Source: Mastigias papua (taxonomy: Eukaryota; Cnidaria; Scyphozoa; Rhizostomeae; Mastigiidae). From it: a stretch of 64,000 nt of DNA. Within the stretch, counting starts at the first letter, position 1. Every line of letters starts with the position of its first letter. The translations under genes and the position numbers were made by a program. Positions 12,250-45,452 of the stretch are shown piece after piece. The stretch covers positions 18,293,187 to 18,357,186 of the forward strand of contig OZ025269.1 in NCBI GenBank assembly GCA_964019165.1, written 5' to 3'. The notes below the pieces were generated by a model. That model saw only the letters and a program-made list of their open reading frames with translations, was not told the origin of the DNA and did no database searches.

Positions 12250-13967
12250 ATGTCTTTCCTACCTGAGGAGGATTCAATGGAGCACAATGAAGCTGATTTT
12301 GGCGCAACGGATGATGAAATAGTCCAGATGAAAAAGGCATTGGATGATAAAAATATGCTCAATGAACTGTTGTTAAGGTGAAGATCAATTTAAGGATTGA
12401 TGGAAAATACGGCCAAATATTGTTAGGTCACTTTGTGAGCTCTTTCTTACCGCCTAATGCTGGAAATATTGCCAATATTCAGTTTTAATTCAACGAAACC
12501 AGAAACTTAAACTTTTTCTAGCTACTAGATGTTTATATGTTTATTCATTTATATATCTCTTTAAGGAAGTTTCATGAATTCAAAACGAATCACGAACAAA
12601 TGAGACAAGACTTTAAATCTAAGGTAAGATATAGCTTAAATGCACATATGCCAGTTGAAGTTGACCTAATGAAGTTACGATACCCTTACGATGTCACGTA
12701 TGTGAGAATGCACATCAACATCAAAGCAGTTTTGTTGCCAAAACGGGAGACAGCATCGTCTCAATCAGTGATTTCAACAGCGAATTCATATTAACACAGA
12801 AACTATCTATTGTAGATAAGTGGAATCGAAATGGAAAAGGGAAAGTTTTTACAACTGCTGAAAAATCAAACATCTATTGAGGACGACCTCGTTCACGTGG
12901 AGCCTGAGAAAATGAAGAAAGTGAAAAGACAGAGGAATAAAATGATTGAAAATCAGGAAAAGATGAAAGAACATTTTGAGAGATTAAATACAAGTGGTGA
13001 GGAAGTGAAGGATGTGTTAAAAGTAAGGAACAATGGGGCTGGACTAGCCTTAAAACAGGCTAAGAAACAAGAAGCGGATGGTAAGCAAATGGATTGGACA
13101 GAGAGAATAAAATCACTGGAGAGAAAACTAGAACAGATGAGAAAAGAAGAAGGCAGTAATTATGAGGCGCTGGAAGAAACCGTGCATCAGCATTATCGTC
13201 GTCACCAAAAGCAGTTGCGAAAAGAAGAACAAATACGAAATTCAGCTGAGGCAGAAAAGATTAGTGACTTAGAAAGTTGCATCAGAAATATGGAGAACAG
13301 TTTGTCAGAGAAGGAGCTTGAGATATGGAATTTAAGGCAATTTTTGAAAGATGCTGGTTTTCATGTAGCCAACTCGATTGCAAATATTGTGACTAGAAGC
13401 GCTGTTAAGATTGGAAATCTTCAAAGAGAGAATGAAGAACTCAGAGAGAGGCAAAAATTATTGGAAAATCGAATTTATGAATACGATCAAGAGCTGCAAG
13501 TAGATAGTACGAAAATGGTGCATGAAGTAATGAATGGGGCTCGTTCCAAAATAGATAGGACCCAGAAGAAGCTCTGTGAAGCTCCGGCATGTATTAGGTC
13601 TGCTAAATTTAATGCAAATGTTATGGAGAAGAAATGGAGAGAGGCTGAAGAAGAAAAGAACATTTTGATAAATTATTTGAAAGAGATAACGATTGCCAAA
13701 AGTGATCTGTTAAAAGCTAACTATAGTTTGAATGAAGAAGTCAAGTTACAAGATGAACGGTTACTTGTTATTGAAGAAAAATTTGAAAATATTGAAGAGA
13801 TATGTTCACAAGAAAAGACACGAAACCAGACTGTTGTTGATGGGATGAAGTCGATTGAGAATAAGGTGAAAGGAATTCAGGATTTAATGAGTAATGGAAA
13901 GAAAAGGAGAAAAAATATCATACAGAGATTCATTGCCAGAAGTCGAAACAGGAATGACAATTTATGA
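12250..13967 (+). CDS. Coiled-coil protein A (three exons, 445 aa)
   Basis: Not a family I can name. Exons 12250-12377, 12566-12623 and 12816-13967. Intron phases are 2 and 0, and the exon 1 and exon 2 lengths (128 and 58 bp) are identical to those of gene B. The start codon was chosen because MSFLPEED... aligns with the gene B start MSLEVEY... and because exon 1 in both genes ends in NELLLR. The protein is highly charged and almost entirely heptad-like coiled coil. A central segment (FHVANSIANIVTRSAVK) breaks the coil and is conserved in B. The C-terminus carries EVKLQDERLLVIEEKF and a basic amphipathic tail, KKRRKNIIQRFIARSR, also conserved in B and partly in C. There is no signal peptide or membrane segment. 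An intracellular structural or adaptor role is inference. A candidate poly(A) signal AATAAA is at 14223-14228, and POLA2 begins 457 bp downstream on the same strand. Confidence 0.8.
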
Positions 13968-14222
13968 TGGCACGATCAAAAACACCTCAAGTTTGTTATT
14001 GGGATCGTAGAATCCTAATCGTTTGCTTTTTATGAGAAATATTACTTTGTTTTATTTTAATTGTATTGGTTGTAATGCTTTAACAAATAATGTGTGCCTT
14101 GTTTTCGTCTTTGGGCCTACTGTGTCCCTCTCGGTTTAGCGCTTTAGGCTCCTTAAACGTTTGGGGAATTTTCTTATCCATCCAATACTATACATGGTAG
14201 TTGCTTGATATTACGTGCAACG

Positions 14223-14228
14223 AATAAA
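14223..14228 (+). terminator. Candidate polyadenylation signal of gene A
   Basis: AATAAA 256 nt after the gene A stop codon and before the POLA2 promoter region. Confidence 0.4.
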
Positions 14229-14363
14229 TGGACAGTGAGCTGTGGTTTCAATGTGTAGAACTTTTTAGAATCATAGTCTCAAGTTAGATTCAATATAATT
14301 GCTGCATTTTTCAGGCTCCTTCGCAATTACTATAGTCGCACTGTGGATACAAAACGGCCTAAA

Positions 14364-14375
14364 TTTGGCGGGAAA
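14364..14375 (+). promoter_or_regulatory. E2F-type site upstream of POLA2
   Basis: TTTGGCGGGAAA matches the classical E2F/DP consensus (TTTSSCGC type) and lies 49 nt upstream of the POLA2 start codon. Replication genes are classic E2F targets in animals, so S-phase transcription is a reasonable inference from the site plus the gene identity. Confidence 0.6.
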
Positions 14376-14423
14376 TCCTGATGTAAATCTTAGAAAAGAA
14401 AGGCATTAACAGTTGAAGTAGTA

Positions 14424-34193
<19,770 letters not shown>

Positions 34194-34783
34194 CTCCTAC
34201 CGTTTGCTTACTGTTAACTCGTTTCCATTCTTCTTTTTGCAAACCTCTTTCTCACAAAGGACCACAAGTCTTCCTTACACTGTCATCTTGTTTCAACTCC
34301 TAATTTCTGTTCTATTCAGTGTCTTGGTTTTAAGTCTGAAAATTCTTCATCTGTTTCCACAATGAAATCAACTTTATAGCATTTGATTCGCTTATTTTCC
34401 TTACCTATCAACATGCCATCACGCTTCTAAATTTTCATTCTCATAATCTCTGACAAATCAAACTGTAGGATTGGACTTCTCAATTTTGTGCAAAGTCCCA
34501 TGACTAAAGCCTTACATTTTTGCCAAAATCGACTCAATTCCATCATTTTGCTCTGTGGCATCAAAATCATAGGATTTCACTTTTAAATACCTTTCGGGTA
34601 CATTAGCAAGTAGGGCTAAATGTACTTACTTTTAGAGAAATTCATCCTTACATCTTCGACATAATTCCCCAATTTCCATACCATTTCAACTCCCAATAAA
34701 CCTCATTGACTGTAAGTTTCCGTCTCTCTTCTTTGACATCCCATTTACTTTTCTTCCATATTCACAGCAGATGAAACTCAGCA
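34194..34783. other. POLA2 3' flank
   Basis: Between the POLA2 stop and the satellite. Contains AATAAA at 34695-34700 as a candidate poly(A) signal and no other supported feature. Confidence 0.4.
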
Positions 34784-37700
34784 CTTTTTGGCCAAAAAGT
34801 AAGGTATTTTGCCCAAAAATGACCACAATTGAAATTGATTGATTTTGATTGCAGATTGAAAAGTGATGAAAATGAGCGATTTTTGGCCAAAAAGTAAGGC
34901 TATAACCTTGGTATTTTGCCCAAAACTGACCAAAATTGAAATTGATTGAGTTTGATTGCAGATTGAAAAGTGATGAAAATGAGCGATTTTTGGCCAAAAA
35001 GTAAGGCTATAACCTTGGTATTTTGCCCAAAAATGACCAAAATTGAAATTGATTGAGTTTGATTGCAGATTGAAAAGTGATGAAAATGAGCGATTTTTGG
35101 CCAAAAAGTAAGGCTATAACCTTGGTAATTTGCCCAAAAATGACCAAAATTGAAATTGATTGATTTTGATTGCAGATTGAAAAGTGATGAAAATGAGCGA
35201 TTTTTGGCCAAAAGGTAAGGCTATAACCTTGGTATTTTGCCCAAAAATGACCAAAATTGAAATTGATTGATTTTGATTGCAGATTGAAAAGTGATGAAAA
35301 TGAGCGATTTTTGGCCAAAAAGTAAGGCTATAACCTTGGTATTTTGCCCACAAATGACCAAAATTGAAATTGATTGATTTTGATTGCAGATTGAAAAGTG
35401 ATGAAAATGAGCGAGTTTTGGCCAAAAAGTAAGGCTATAACCTTGGTATTTTGCCCAAAAATGACCAAAATTGAAATTGATTGATTTTGATTGCAGATTG
35501 AAAAGTGATGAAAATGAGCGATTTTTGGCCAAAAAGTAAGGCTATAACCTTGGTATTTTGCCCAAAAATGACCAAAATTGAAATTGATTGAGTTTGATTG
35601 CAGATTGACAAGTGATGAAAATGAGCGATTTTTGGCCAAAAAGTAAGGCTATAACCTTGGTAATTTGCCCAAAAATGACCAAAATTCAAATTGATTGATT
35701 TTGATTGCAGATTGAAAAGTGATGAAAATGAGCGATTTTTGGCCAAAAAGTAAGGCTATAACCTTGGTAATTTGCCCAAAAATGACCAAAATTGAAATTG
35801 ATTGATTTTGATTGCAGATTGAAAAGTGATGAAAATGAGCGATTTTTGGCCAAAAAGTAAGGCTATAACCTTGGTATTTTGCCCAAAAATGACCAAAATT
35901 GAAATTGATTGATTTTGATTGCAGATTGAAAAGTGATGAAAATGAGCGATGTTTGGCCAGAAAGTAAGGCTATAACCTTGGTATTTTGCCCAAAAATGAC
36001 CAAAATTGAAATTGATTGAGTTTGATTGCAGATTGAAAAGTGATGAAAATGAGCGATGTTTGGCCAGAAAGTAAGGCTATAACCTTGGTATTTTGCCCAA
36101 AAATGACCAAAATTGAAATTGATTGAGTTTGATTGCAGATTGAAAAGTGATGAAAATGAGCGATGTTTGGCCAAAAAGTAAGGCTATAACCTTGGTACTT
36201 TGCCCAAAAATGACCAAAATTGAAATTGATTGATTTTGATTGCAGATTGAAAAGTGATGAAAATGAGCGAGTTTTGGCGAAAAAGTAAGGCTATAACCTT
36301 GGTATTTTGCCCAAAAATGACCAAAATTGAAATTGATTGATTTTGATTGCAGATTGAAAAGTGATGAAAATGAGCGATGTTTGGCCAAAAAGTAAGGCTA
36401 TAACCTTGGTATTTTGCTCAGAAATGACAAAAATTGAAATTGATTGACTTTGTTTACAGATTGAAAAGTGATGAAAATGAGCGATTTTTGGCCAAAAAGT
36501 AAGGCTATAACCTTGGTATTTTGCCCACAAATGACCAAAATTGAAATTGATTGAGTTTGATTGCAGATTGAACAGTGATGAAAATGAGCGATGTTTCGCC
36601 AAAAAGTAAGGCTATAACCTTGGTGCTTTGCCCAAAAATGACCAAACTTGAAATTGATTGATTTTGATTGCAGATTGAAAAGTGATGAAAATGAGCGATT
36701 TTTGGCCAAAAAGTAAGGCTATAACCTTGGTATTTTGCCCAAAAATGACCAAAATTTAAATTGATTGAGTTTGATTACAGATTGAAAAGTGATGAAAATG
36801 AGCGATTTTTGGCCAAAATGTAAGGCTATAACCTTGGTAATTTGCCCAAAAATGACCAAAATTCAAATTGATTGATTTTGATTACAGATTGACAAGTAAT
36901 GAAAATGAGCGATTTTTGGCCAAAAAGTAAGGCTATAACCTTGGTATTTTGCCCAAAAATGACCAAAATTGAAATTGATTGAGTTTGATTGCAGATTGAA
37001 AAGTGATGAAAATGAGCGATTTTTGGCCAACAAGTAAGGCTATAACCTTGGTATTTTGCCCAAAAATGACCAAAATTGACATTGATTGATTTTGATTGCA
37101 GATTGAAAAGTGATGAAAATGAGCGATTTTTGGCCAAAAAGTAAGGCTATAACCTTGGTATTTTGCCCAAAAATGACCAAAATTGAAATTGATTGATTTT
37201 GATTGCAGATTGAAAAGTGATGAAAATGAGCGATGTTTGGCCAGAAAGTAAGGCTATAACCTTGGTATTTTGCCCAAAAATGACCAAAATTGAAGTTGAT
37301 TGAGTTTGATTACAGATTGAAAAGTGATGAAAATGAGCGATTTTTGGCCAAAATGTAAGGCTATAACCTTGGTAATTTGCCCAAAAATGACCAAAATTGA
37401 AATTGATTGATTTTGATTGCAGATTGAAAAGTGATGAAAATGAGCGATTTTTGGCCAAAAAGTAAGGCTATAACCTTGGTGCTTTGTTCAAAAATGACCA
37501 AAATTGAAATTGATTGAGTTTGATTGCAGATTGAAAAGTGATGAAAATGAGCGAGTTTTGGCCAACAAGTAAGGCTATAACCTTGGTATTTTGCCCAAAC
37601 CTGACCACAATTGAAATTGATTGAGTTTGATTGCAGATTGAAAAGTGATGAAAATGAGCGATTTTTGGCCAAAAAGTAAGGCTATAACCTTGGTATTTTG

Positions 37701-40700
37701 CCCAAAAATGACCAAAATTGAAATTGATTGATTTTGATTGCAGATTGAAAAGTGATGAAAATGAGCGATTTTTGGCCAAAAAGTAAGGCTATAACCTTGG
37801 TATTTTGCCCAAAAATGACCAAAATTGAAATTGATTGATTTTGATTGCAGATTGAAAAGTGATGAAAATGAGCGATGTTTGGCCAGAAAGTAAGGCTATA
37901 ACCTTGGTATTTTGCCCAAAAATGACCAAAATTGAAATTGATTGAGTTTGATTGCAGATTGAAAAGTGATGAAAATGAGCGATGTTTGGCCAGAAAGTAA
38001 GGCTATAACCTTGGTATTTTGCCCAAAAATGACCAAAATTGAAATTGATTGAGTTTGATTGCAGATTGAAAAGTGATGAAAATGAGCGATGTTTGGCCAA
38101 AAAGTAAGGCTATAACCTTGGTACTTTGCCCAAAAATGACCAAAATTGAAATTGATTGATTTTGATTGCAGATTGAAAAGTGATGAAAATGAGCGAGTTT
38201 TGGCGAAAAAGTAAGGCTATAACCTTGGTATTTTGCCCAAAAATGACCAAAATTGAAATTGATTGATTTTGATTGCAGATTGAAAAGTGATGAAAATGAG
38301 CGATGTTTGGCCAAAAAGTAAGGCTATAACCTTGGTATTTTGCTCAGAAATGACAAAAATTGAAATTGATTGACTTTGTTTACAGATTGAAAAGTGATGA
38401 AAATGAGCGATTTTTGGCCAAAAAGTAAGGCTATAACCTTGGTATTTTGCCCACAAATGACCAAAATTGAAATTGATTGAGTTTGATTGCAGATTGAACA
38501 GTGATGAAAATGAGCGATGTTTCGCCAAAAAGTAAGGCTATAACCTTGGTGCTTTGCCCAAAAATGACCAAACTTGAAATTGATTGATTTTGATTGCAGA
38601 TTGAAAAGTGATGAAAATGAGCGATTTTTGGCCAAAAAGTAAGGCTATAACCTTGGTATTTTGCCCAAAAATGACCAAAATTTAAATTGATTGAGTTTGA
38701 TTACAGATTGAAAAGTGATGAAAATGAGCGATTTTTGGCCAAAATGTACGGCTATAACCTTGGTAATTTGCCCAAAAATGACCAAAATTCAAATTGATTG
38801 ATTTTGATTACAGATTGACAAGTAATGAAAATGAGCGAATTTTGGCCAAAAAGTAAGGCTATAACCTTGGTATTTTGCCCAAAAATGACCAAAATTGAAA
38901 TTGATTGAGTTTGATTGCAGATTGAAAAGTGATGAAAATGAGCGATTTTTGGCCAAAAAGTAAGGCTATAACCTTGGTATTTTGCCCAAAAATGACCAAA
39001 ATTGACATTGATTGATTTTGATTGCAGATTGAAAAGTGATGAAAATGAGCGATTTTTGGCCAAAAAGTAAGGCTATAACCTTGGTATTTTGCCCAAAAAT
39101 GACCAAAATTGAAATTGATTGATTTTGATTGCAGATTGAAAAGTGATGAAAATGAGCGATGTTTGGCCAGAAAGTAAGGCTATAACCTTGGTATTTTGCC
39201 CAAAAATGACCAAAATTGAAATTGATTGAGTTTGATTGCAGATTGAAAAGTGATGAAAATGAGCGATGTTTGGCCAAAAAGTAAGGCTATAACCTTGGTA
39301 CTTTGCCCAAAAATGACCAAAATTGAAATTGATTGATTTTGATTGCAGATTGAAAAGTGATGAAAATGAGCGATTTTTGGCCAAAAAGTAAGGCTATAAC
39401 CTTGGTATTTTGCCCAAAAATGACCAAAATTGAAATTGATTGATTTTGATTGCAGATTGAAAAGTGATGAAAATGAGCGATTTTTGGCCAAAAAGTAAGG
39501 CTATAACCTTGGTATTTTGCCCAAAAATGACCAACCTTGACATTGATTGAGTTTGATTGCAGATTGAAAAGTGATGAAAATGAGCGAGTTTTGGCCAACA
39601 AGTAAGGCTATAACTATGGTATTTTGCCCAAAAATGACCAAAATTGAAATTGATTGAGTTTGATTGCAGATTGAAAAGTGATGAAAATGAGCGATTTTTG
39701 GCCAAAAAGTAAGGCTATAACCTTGGTATTTTGCCCAAAAATGACCAACCTTGACATTGATTGAGTTTGATTGCAGATTGAAAAGTGATGAAAATGAGCG
39801 ATTTGTGGCCAAAAAGTAAGGCTATAACCTTGGTATTTTGCCCAAAAATGACCAAAATTGAAATTGATTGATTTTGATTGCAGATTGAAAAGTGATGAAA
39901 ATGAGCGAGTTTTGGCCAAAAAGTAAGGCTATAACCTTGGTATTTTGCCCACAAATGACCAAAATTGAAATTGATTGATTTTGATTGCAGATTGAAAAGT
40001 GATGAAAATGAGCGATTTTTGGCCAAAAAGTAAGGCTATAACCTTGGTGCTTTGTTCAAAAATGACCAAAATTGAAATTGATTGAGTTTGATTGCAGATT
40101 GAAAAGTGATGAAAATGAGCGAGTTTTGGCCAACAAGTAAGGCTATAACCTTGGTATTTTGCCCAAACCTGACCAAAATTGAAATTGATTGAGTTTGATT
40201 GCAGATTGAAAAGTGATGAAAATGAGCGATTTTTGGCCAAAAAGTAAGGCTATAACCTTGGTATTTTGCCCAAAAATGACCAAAATTGAAATTGATTGAT
40301 TTTGATTGCAGATTGAAAAGTGATGAAAATGAGCGATTTTTGGCCAAAAAGTAAGGCTATAACCTTGGTATTTTGCCCAAAAATGACCAAAATTGAAATT
40401 GATTGATTTTGATTGCAGATTGAAAAGTGATGAAAATGAGCGATTTTTGGCCAAAAAGTAAGGCTATAACCTTGGTATTTTACCCAAAAATGACCAACAT
40501 TGAAATTGATTGAGTTTGATTGCAGATTGAAAAGTGATGAAAATGAGCGATTTTTGGCCAAAATGTAAGGCTATAACCTTGGTATTTTGCCCAAAAATGA
40601 CCAAAATTGAAATTGATTGAGTTTGATTGCAGATTGAAAAGTGATGAAAATGAGCGATTTTTGGCCAAACAGTAAGGCTATAACCTTGGTGCTTTGTTGA

Positions 40701-43700
40701 AAAATGACCAAAATTGAAATTGATTGAGTTTGATTGCAGATTGAAAAGTGATGAAAATGAGCGAGTTTTGGCCAACAAGTAAGGCTATAACCTTGGTATT
40801 TTGCCCACAAATCACCAAAATTGAAATTGATTGATTTTGATTGCAGATTGAAAAGTGATGAAAATGAGCGATTTTTGGCCAAAAAGTAAGGCTATAACCT
40901 TGGTATTTTGCCCAAAAATGACCAAAATTGAAATTGATTGATTTTGATTGCAGATTGAAAAGTGATGAAAATGAGCGAGTTTTGGCCAAAAAGTAAGGCT
41001 ATAACCTTGGTATTTTGCCCACAAATGACCAAAATTGAAATTGATTGATTTTGATTGCAGATTGAAAAGTGATGAAAATGAGCGATTTTTGGCCAAAAAG
41101 TAAGGCTATAACCTTGGTGCTTTGTTCAAAAATGACCAAAATTGAAATTGATTGAGTTTGATTGCAGATTGAAAAGTGATGAAAATGAGCGAGTTTTGGC
41201 CAACAAGTAAGGCTATAACCTTGGTATTTTGCCCAAACCTGACCAAAATTGAAATTGATTGAGTTTGATTGCAGATTGAAAAGTGATGAAAATGAGCGAT
41301 TTTTGGCCAAAAAGTAAGGCTATAACCTTGGTATTTTGCCCAAAAATGACCAAAATTGAAATTGATTGATTTTGATTGCAGATTGAAAAGTGATGAAAAT
41401 GAGCGATTTTTGGCCAAAAAGTAAGGCTATAACCTTGGTATTTTGCCCAAAAATGACCAAAATTGAAATTGATTGATTTTGATTGCAGATTGAAAAGTGA
41501 TGAAAATGAGCGATTTTTGGCCAAAAAGTAAGGCTATAACCTTGGTATTTTACCCAAAAATGACCAACATTGAAATTGATTGAGTTTGATTGCAGATTGA
41601 AAAGTGATGAAAATGAGCGATTTTTGGCCAAAATGTAAGGCTATAACCTTGGTATTTTGCCCAAAAATGACCAAAATTGAAATTGATTGAGTTTGATTGC
41701 AGATTGAAAAGTAATGAAAATGAGCGATTTTTGGCCAAACAGTAAGGCTATAACCTTGGTGCTTTGTTGAAAAATGACCAAAATTGAAATTGATTGAGTT
41801 TGATTGCAGATTGAAAAGTGATGAAAATGAGCGAGTTTTGGCCAACAAGTAAGGCTATAACCTTGGTATTTTGCCCACAAATCACCAAAATTGAAATTGA
41901 TTGATTTTGATTGCAGATTGAAAAGTGATGAAAATGAGCGATTTTTGGCCAAAAAGTAAGGCTATAACCTTGGTGCTTTGTTGAAAAATGACCAAAATTG
42001 AAATTGATTGAGTTTGATTGCAGATTGAAAAGTGATGAAAATGAGCGAGTTTTGGCCAACAAGTAAGGCTATAACCTTGGTATTTTGCCCACAAATCACC
42101 AAAATTGAAATTGATTGATTTTGATTGCAGATTGAAAAGTGATGAAAATGAGCGAGTTTTGGCCAAAAAGTAAGGCTATAACCTTGGTGCTTTGCCCAAA
42201 AATGACCAAAATTGAAATTGATTGATTTTGATTGCAGATTGAAAAGTGATGAAAATGAGCGATTTTTGGCCAAAAAGTAAGGCTATAACCTTGGTATTTT
42301 GCCCAAAAATGACCAAAATTGAAATTGATTGATTTTGATTGCAGATTGAAAAGTGATGAAAATGAGCGATTTTTGGCCAAAAAGTAAGGCTATATCCTTG
42401 GTGCTTTGTTCAAAAATGACCAAAATTGACATTGATTGATGTTGATTGCAGATTGACAAGTGATGAAAATGAGCGATTTTTGGCCAAAAAGTAAGGCTAT
42501 AACCTTGGTATTTTGCCCACAAATGACCAAACTTGAAATTGATTGATTTTGATTGCAGATTGAAAAGTGATGAAAATGAGCGATTTTTGGCCAAAAAGTA
42601 AGGCTATAACCTTGGTATTTTGCCCAAAAATGACCAAAATTGAAATTGATTGATTTTGATTGCAGATTGAAAAGTGATGAAAATGAGCGATTTTTGGCCA
42701 AAAAGTAAGGCTATAACCTTGGTGCTTTGTTCAAAAATGACCAAAATTGAAATTGATTGATTTTGATTGCAGATTGACAAGTGATGAAAATGAGCGATTT
42801 TTGGCCAAAAAGTAAGGCTATAACCTTGGTATTTTGCCCAAAAATGACCAAAATTGAAAGTGATTGATTTTGATTGCAGATTGAAAAATGATGAAAATGA
42901 GCGATTTTTGGCCAAAAAGTAAGGCTATAACCTTGGTATTTTGCCCAAAAATGACCAAAATTGAAATTGATTGATTTTGATTGCAGATTGAAAAGTGATG
43001 AAAATGAGCGATGTTTGGCCAGAAAGTAAGGCTATAACCTTGGTATTTTGCCCAAAAATGACCAAAATTGAAATTGATTGAGTTTGATTGCAGATTGAAA
43101 AGTGATGAAAATGAGCGATGTTTGGCCAAAAAGTAAGGCTATAACCTTGGTACTTTGCCCAAAAATGACCAAAATTGAAATTGATTGATTTTGATTGCAG
43201 ATTGAAAAGTGATGAAAATGAGCGAGTTTTGGCGAAAAAGTAAGGCTATAACCTTGGTATTTTGCCCAAAAATGACCAAAATTGAAATTGATTGATTTTG
43301 ATTGCAGATTGAAAAGTGATGAAAATGAGCGATGTTTGGCCAAAAAGTAAGGCTATAACCTTGGTATTTTGCTCAGAAATGACAAAAATTGAAATTGATT
43401 GACTTTGTTTACAGATTGAAAAGTGATGAAAATGAGCGATTTTTGGCCAAAAAGTAAGGCTATAACCTTGGTATTTTGCCCACAAATGACCAAACTTGAA
43501 ATTGATTGATTTTGATTGCAGATTGAAAAGTGATGAAAATGAGCGATTTTTGGCCAAAAAGTAAGGCTATAACCTTGGTGCTTTGTTGAAAAATGACCAA
43601 AATTGAAATTGATTGAGTTTGATTGCAGATTGAAAAGTGATGAAAATGAGCGAGTTTTGGCCAACAAGTAAGGCTATAACCTTGGTATTTTGCCCACAAA

Positions 43701-45452
43701 TCACCAAAATTGAAATTGATTGATTTTGATTGCAGATTGAAAAGTGATGAAAATGAGCGAGTTTTGGCCAAAAAGTAAGGCTATAACCTTGGTGCTTTGC
43801 CCAAAAATGACCAAAATTGAAATTGATTGATTTTGATTGCAGATTGAAAAGTGATGAAAATGAGCGATTTTTGGCCAAAAAGTAAGGCTATAACCTTGGT
43901 ATTTTGCCCAAAAATGACCAAAATTGAAATTGATTGATTTTGATTGCAGATTGAAAAGTGATGAAAATGAGCGATTTTTGGCCAAAAAGTAAGGCTATAT
44001 CCTTGGTGCTTTGTTCAAAAATGACCAAAATTGACATTGATTGATTTTGATTGCAGATTGACAAGTGATGAAAATGAGCGATTTTTGGCCAAAAAGTAAG
44101 GCTATAACCTTGGTATTTTGCCCACAAATGACCAAACTTGAAATTGATTGATTTTGATTGCAGATTGAAAAGTGATGAAAATGAGCGATTTTTGGCCAAA
44201 AAGTAAGGCTATAACCTTGGTATTTTGCCCAAAAATGACCAAAATTGAAATTGATTGATTTTGATTGCAGATTGAAAAGTGATGAAAATGAGCGATTTTT
44301 GGCCAAAAAGTAAGGCTATAACCTTGGTGCTTTGTTCAAAAATGACCAAAATTGAAATTGATTGATTTTGATTGCAGATTGACAAGTGATGAAAATGAGC
44401 GATTTTTGGCCAAAAAGTAAGGCTATAACCTTGGTATTTTGCCCAAAAATGACCAAAATTGAAAGTGATTGATTTTGATTGCAGATTGAAAAATGATGAA
44501 AATGAGCGATTTTTGGCCAAAAAGTAAGGCTATAACCTTGGTATTTTGCCCAAAAATGACCAAAATTGAAATTGATTGATTTTGATTGCAGATTGAAAAG
44601 TGATGAAAATGAGCGATGTTTGGCCAGAAAGTAAGGCTATAACCTTGGTATTTTGCCCAAAAATGACCAAAATTGAAATTGATTGAGTTTGATTGCAGAT
44701 TGAAAAGTGATGAAAATGAGCGATGTTTGGCCAAAAAGTAAGGCTATAACCTTGGTACTTTGCCCAAAAATGACCAAAATTGAAATTGATTGATTTTGAT
44801 TGCAGATTGAAAAGTGATGAAAATGAGCGAGTTTTGGCGAAAAAGTAAGGCTATAACCTTGGTATTTTGCCCAAAAATGACCAAAATTGAAATTGATTGA
44901 TTTTGATTGCAGATTGAAAAGTGATGAAAATGAGCGATGTTTGGCCAAAAAGTAAGGCTATAACCTTGGTATTTTGCTCAGAAATGACAAAAATTGAAAT
45001 TGATTGACTTTGTTTACAGATTGAAAAGTGATGAAAATGAGCGATTTTTGGCCAAAAAGTAAGGCTATAACCTTGGTATTTTGCCCACAAATGACCAAAC
45101 TTGAAATTGATTGATTTTGATTGCAGATTGAAAAGTGATGAAAATGAGCGATTTTTGGCCAAAAAGTAAGGCTATAACCTTGGTATTTTGCCCAAAAATG
45201 ACCAAAATTGAAGTTGATTGAGTTTGATTGCAGATTGAAAAGTGATGAAAATGAGCGATTTTTGGCCAAAAAGTAAGGCTATAACCTTGGTATTTTGCCC
45301 AAAAATGACCAAAATTGAAGTTGATTGATTTTGATTGCAGAGTGAAAAGTGATGAAAATGAGCGATGTTTGGCCAGAGAGTAAGGCTATAACTTTGGTAT
45401 TTTGCTCAGAAATGACAAAAATTGAAATTGGTTGACTTTGTTTACAGATTGA
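34784..45452. repeat. Satellite array: about 100 tandem copies of a 107-bp unit
   Basis: The unit length is 107 bp throughout. Each unit contains GCTATAACCTTGG, TTTTGCCCAAAAATGACC, ATTGATTG, GATTGCAGATTGAAAAG, ATGAAAATGAGCG and the 14-bp palindrome TTTTTGGCCAAAAA. About 10.67 kb divided by 107 gives nearly 100 units. The first unit (from about 34784) and the last (to about 45452) are partial. Point variants recur at multiples of 107 and define larger duplicated blocks (see findings). Minus-strand frames of about 103 codons recur every 107 bp, but they start at TTG, lack ATG and end in the same TAG of the unit; they are a by-product of 107 not being a multiple of three. No gene lies in the array. 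Confidence 0.98.

Noticed and set aside
34686..45269. Dozens of about 103-residue minus-strand frames in the satellite that look like a repeated protein family
   Set aside because: They start at TTG, contain no ATG, end at the same unit TAG, and overlap each other in different frames because 107 is not divisible by three. There are no splice or promoter signals.
34784..45452. A CRISPR-like array
   Set aside because: There are no unique spacers: the whole 107-bp unit repeats head to tail. The DNA is eukaryotic.
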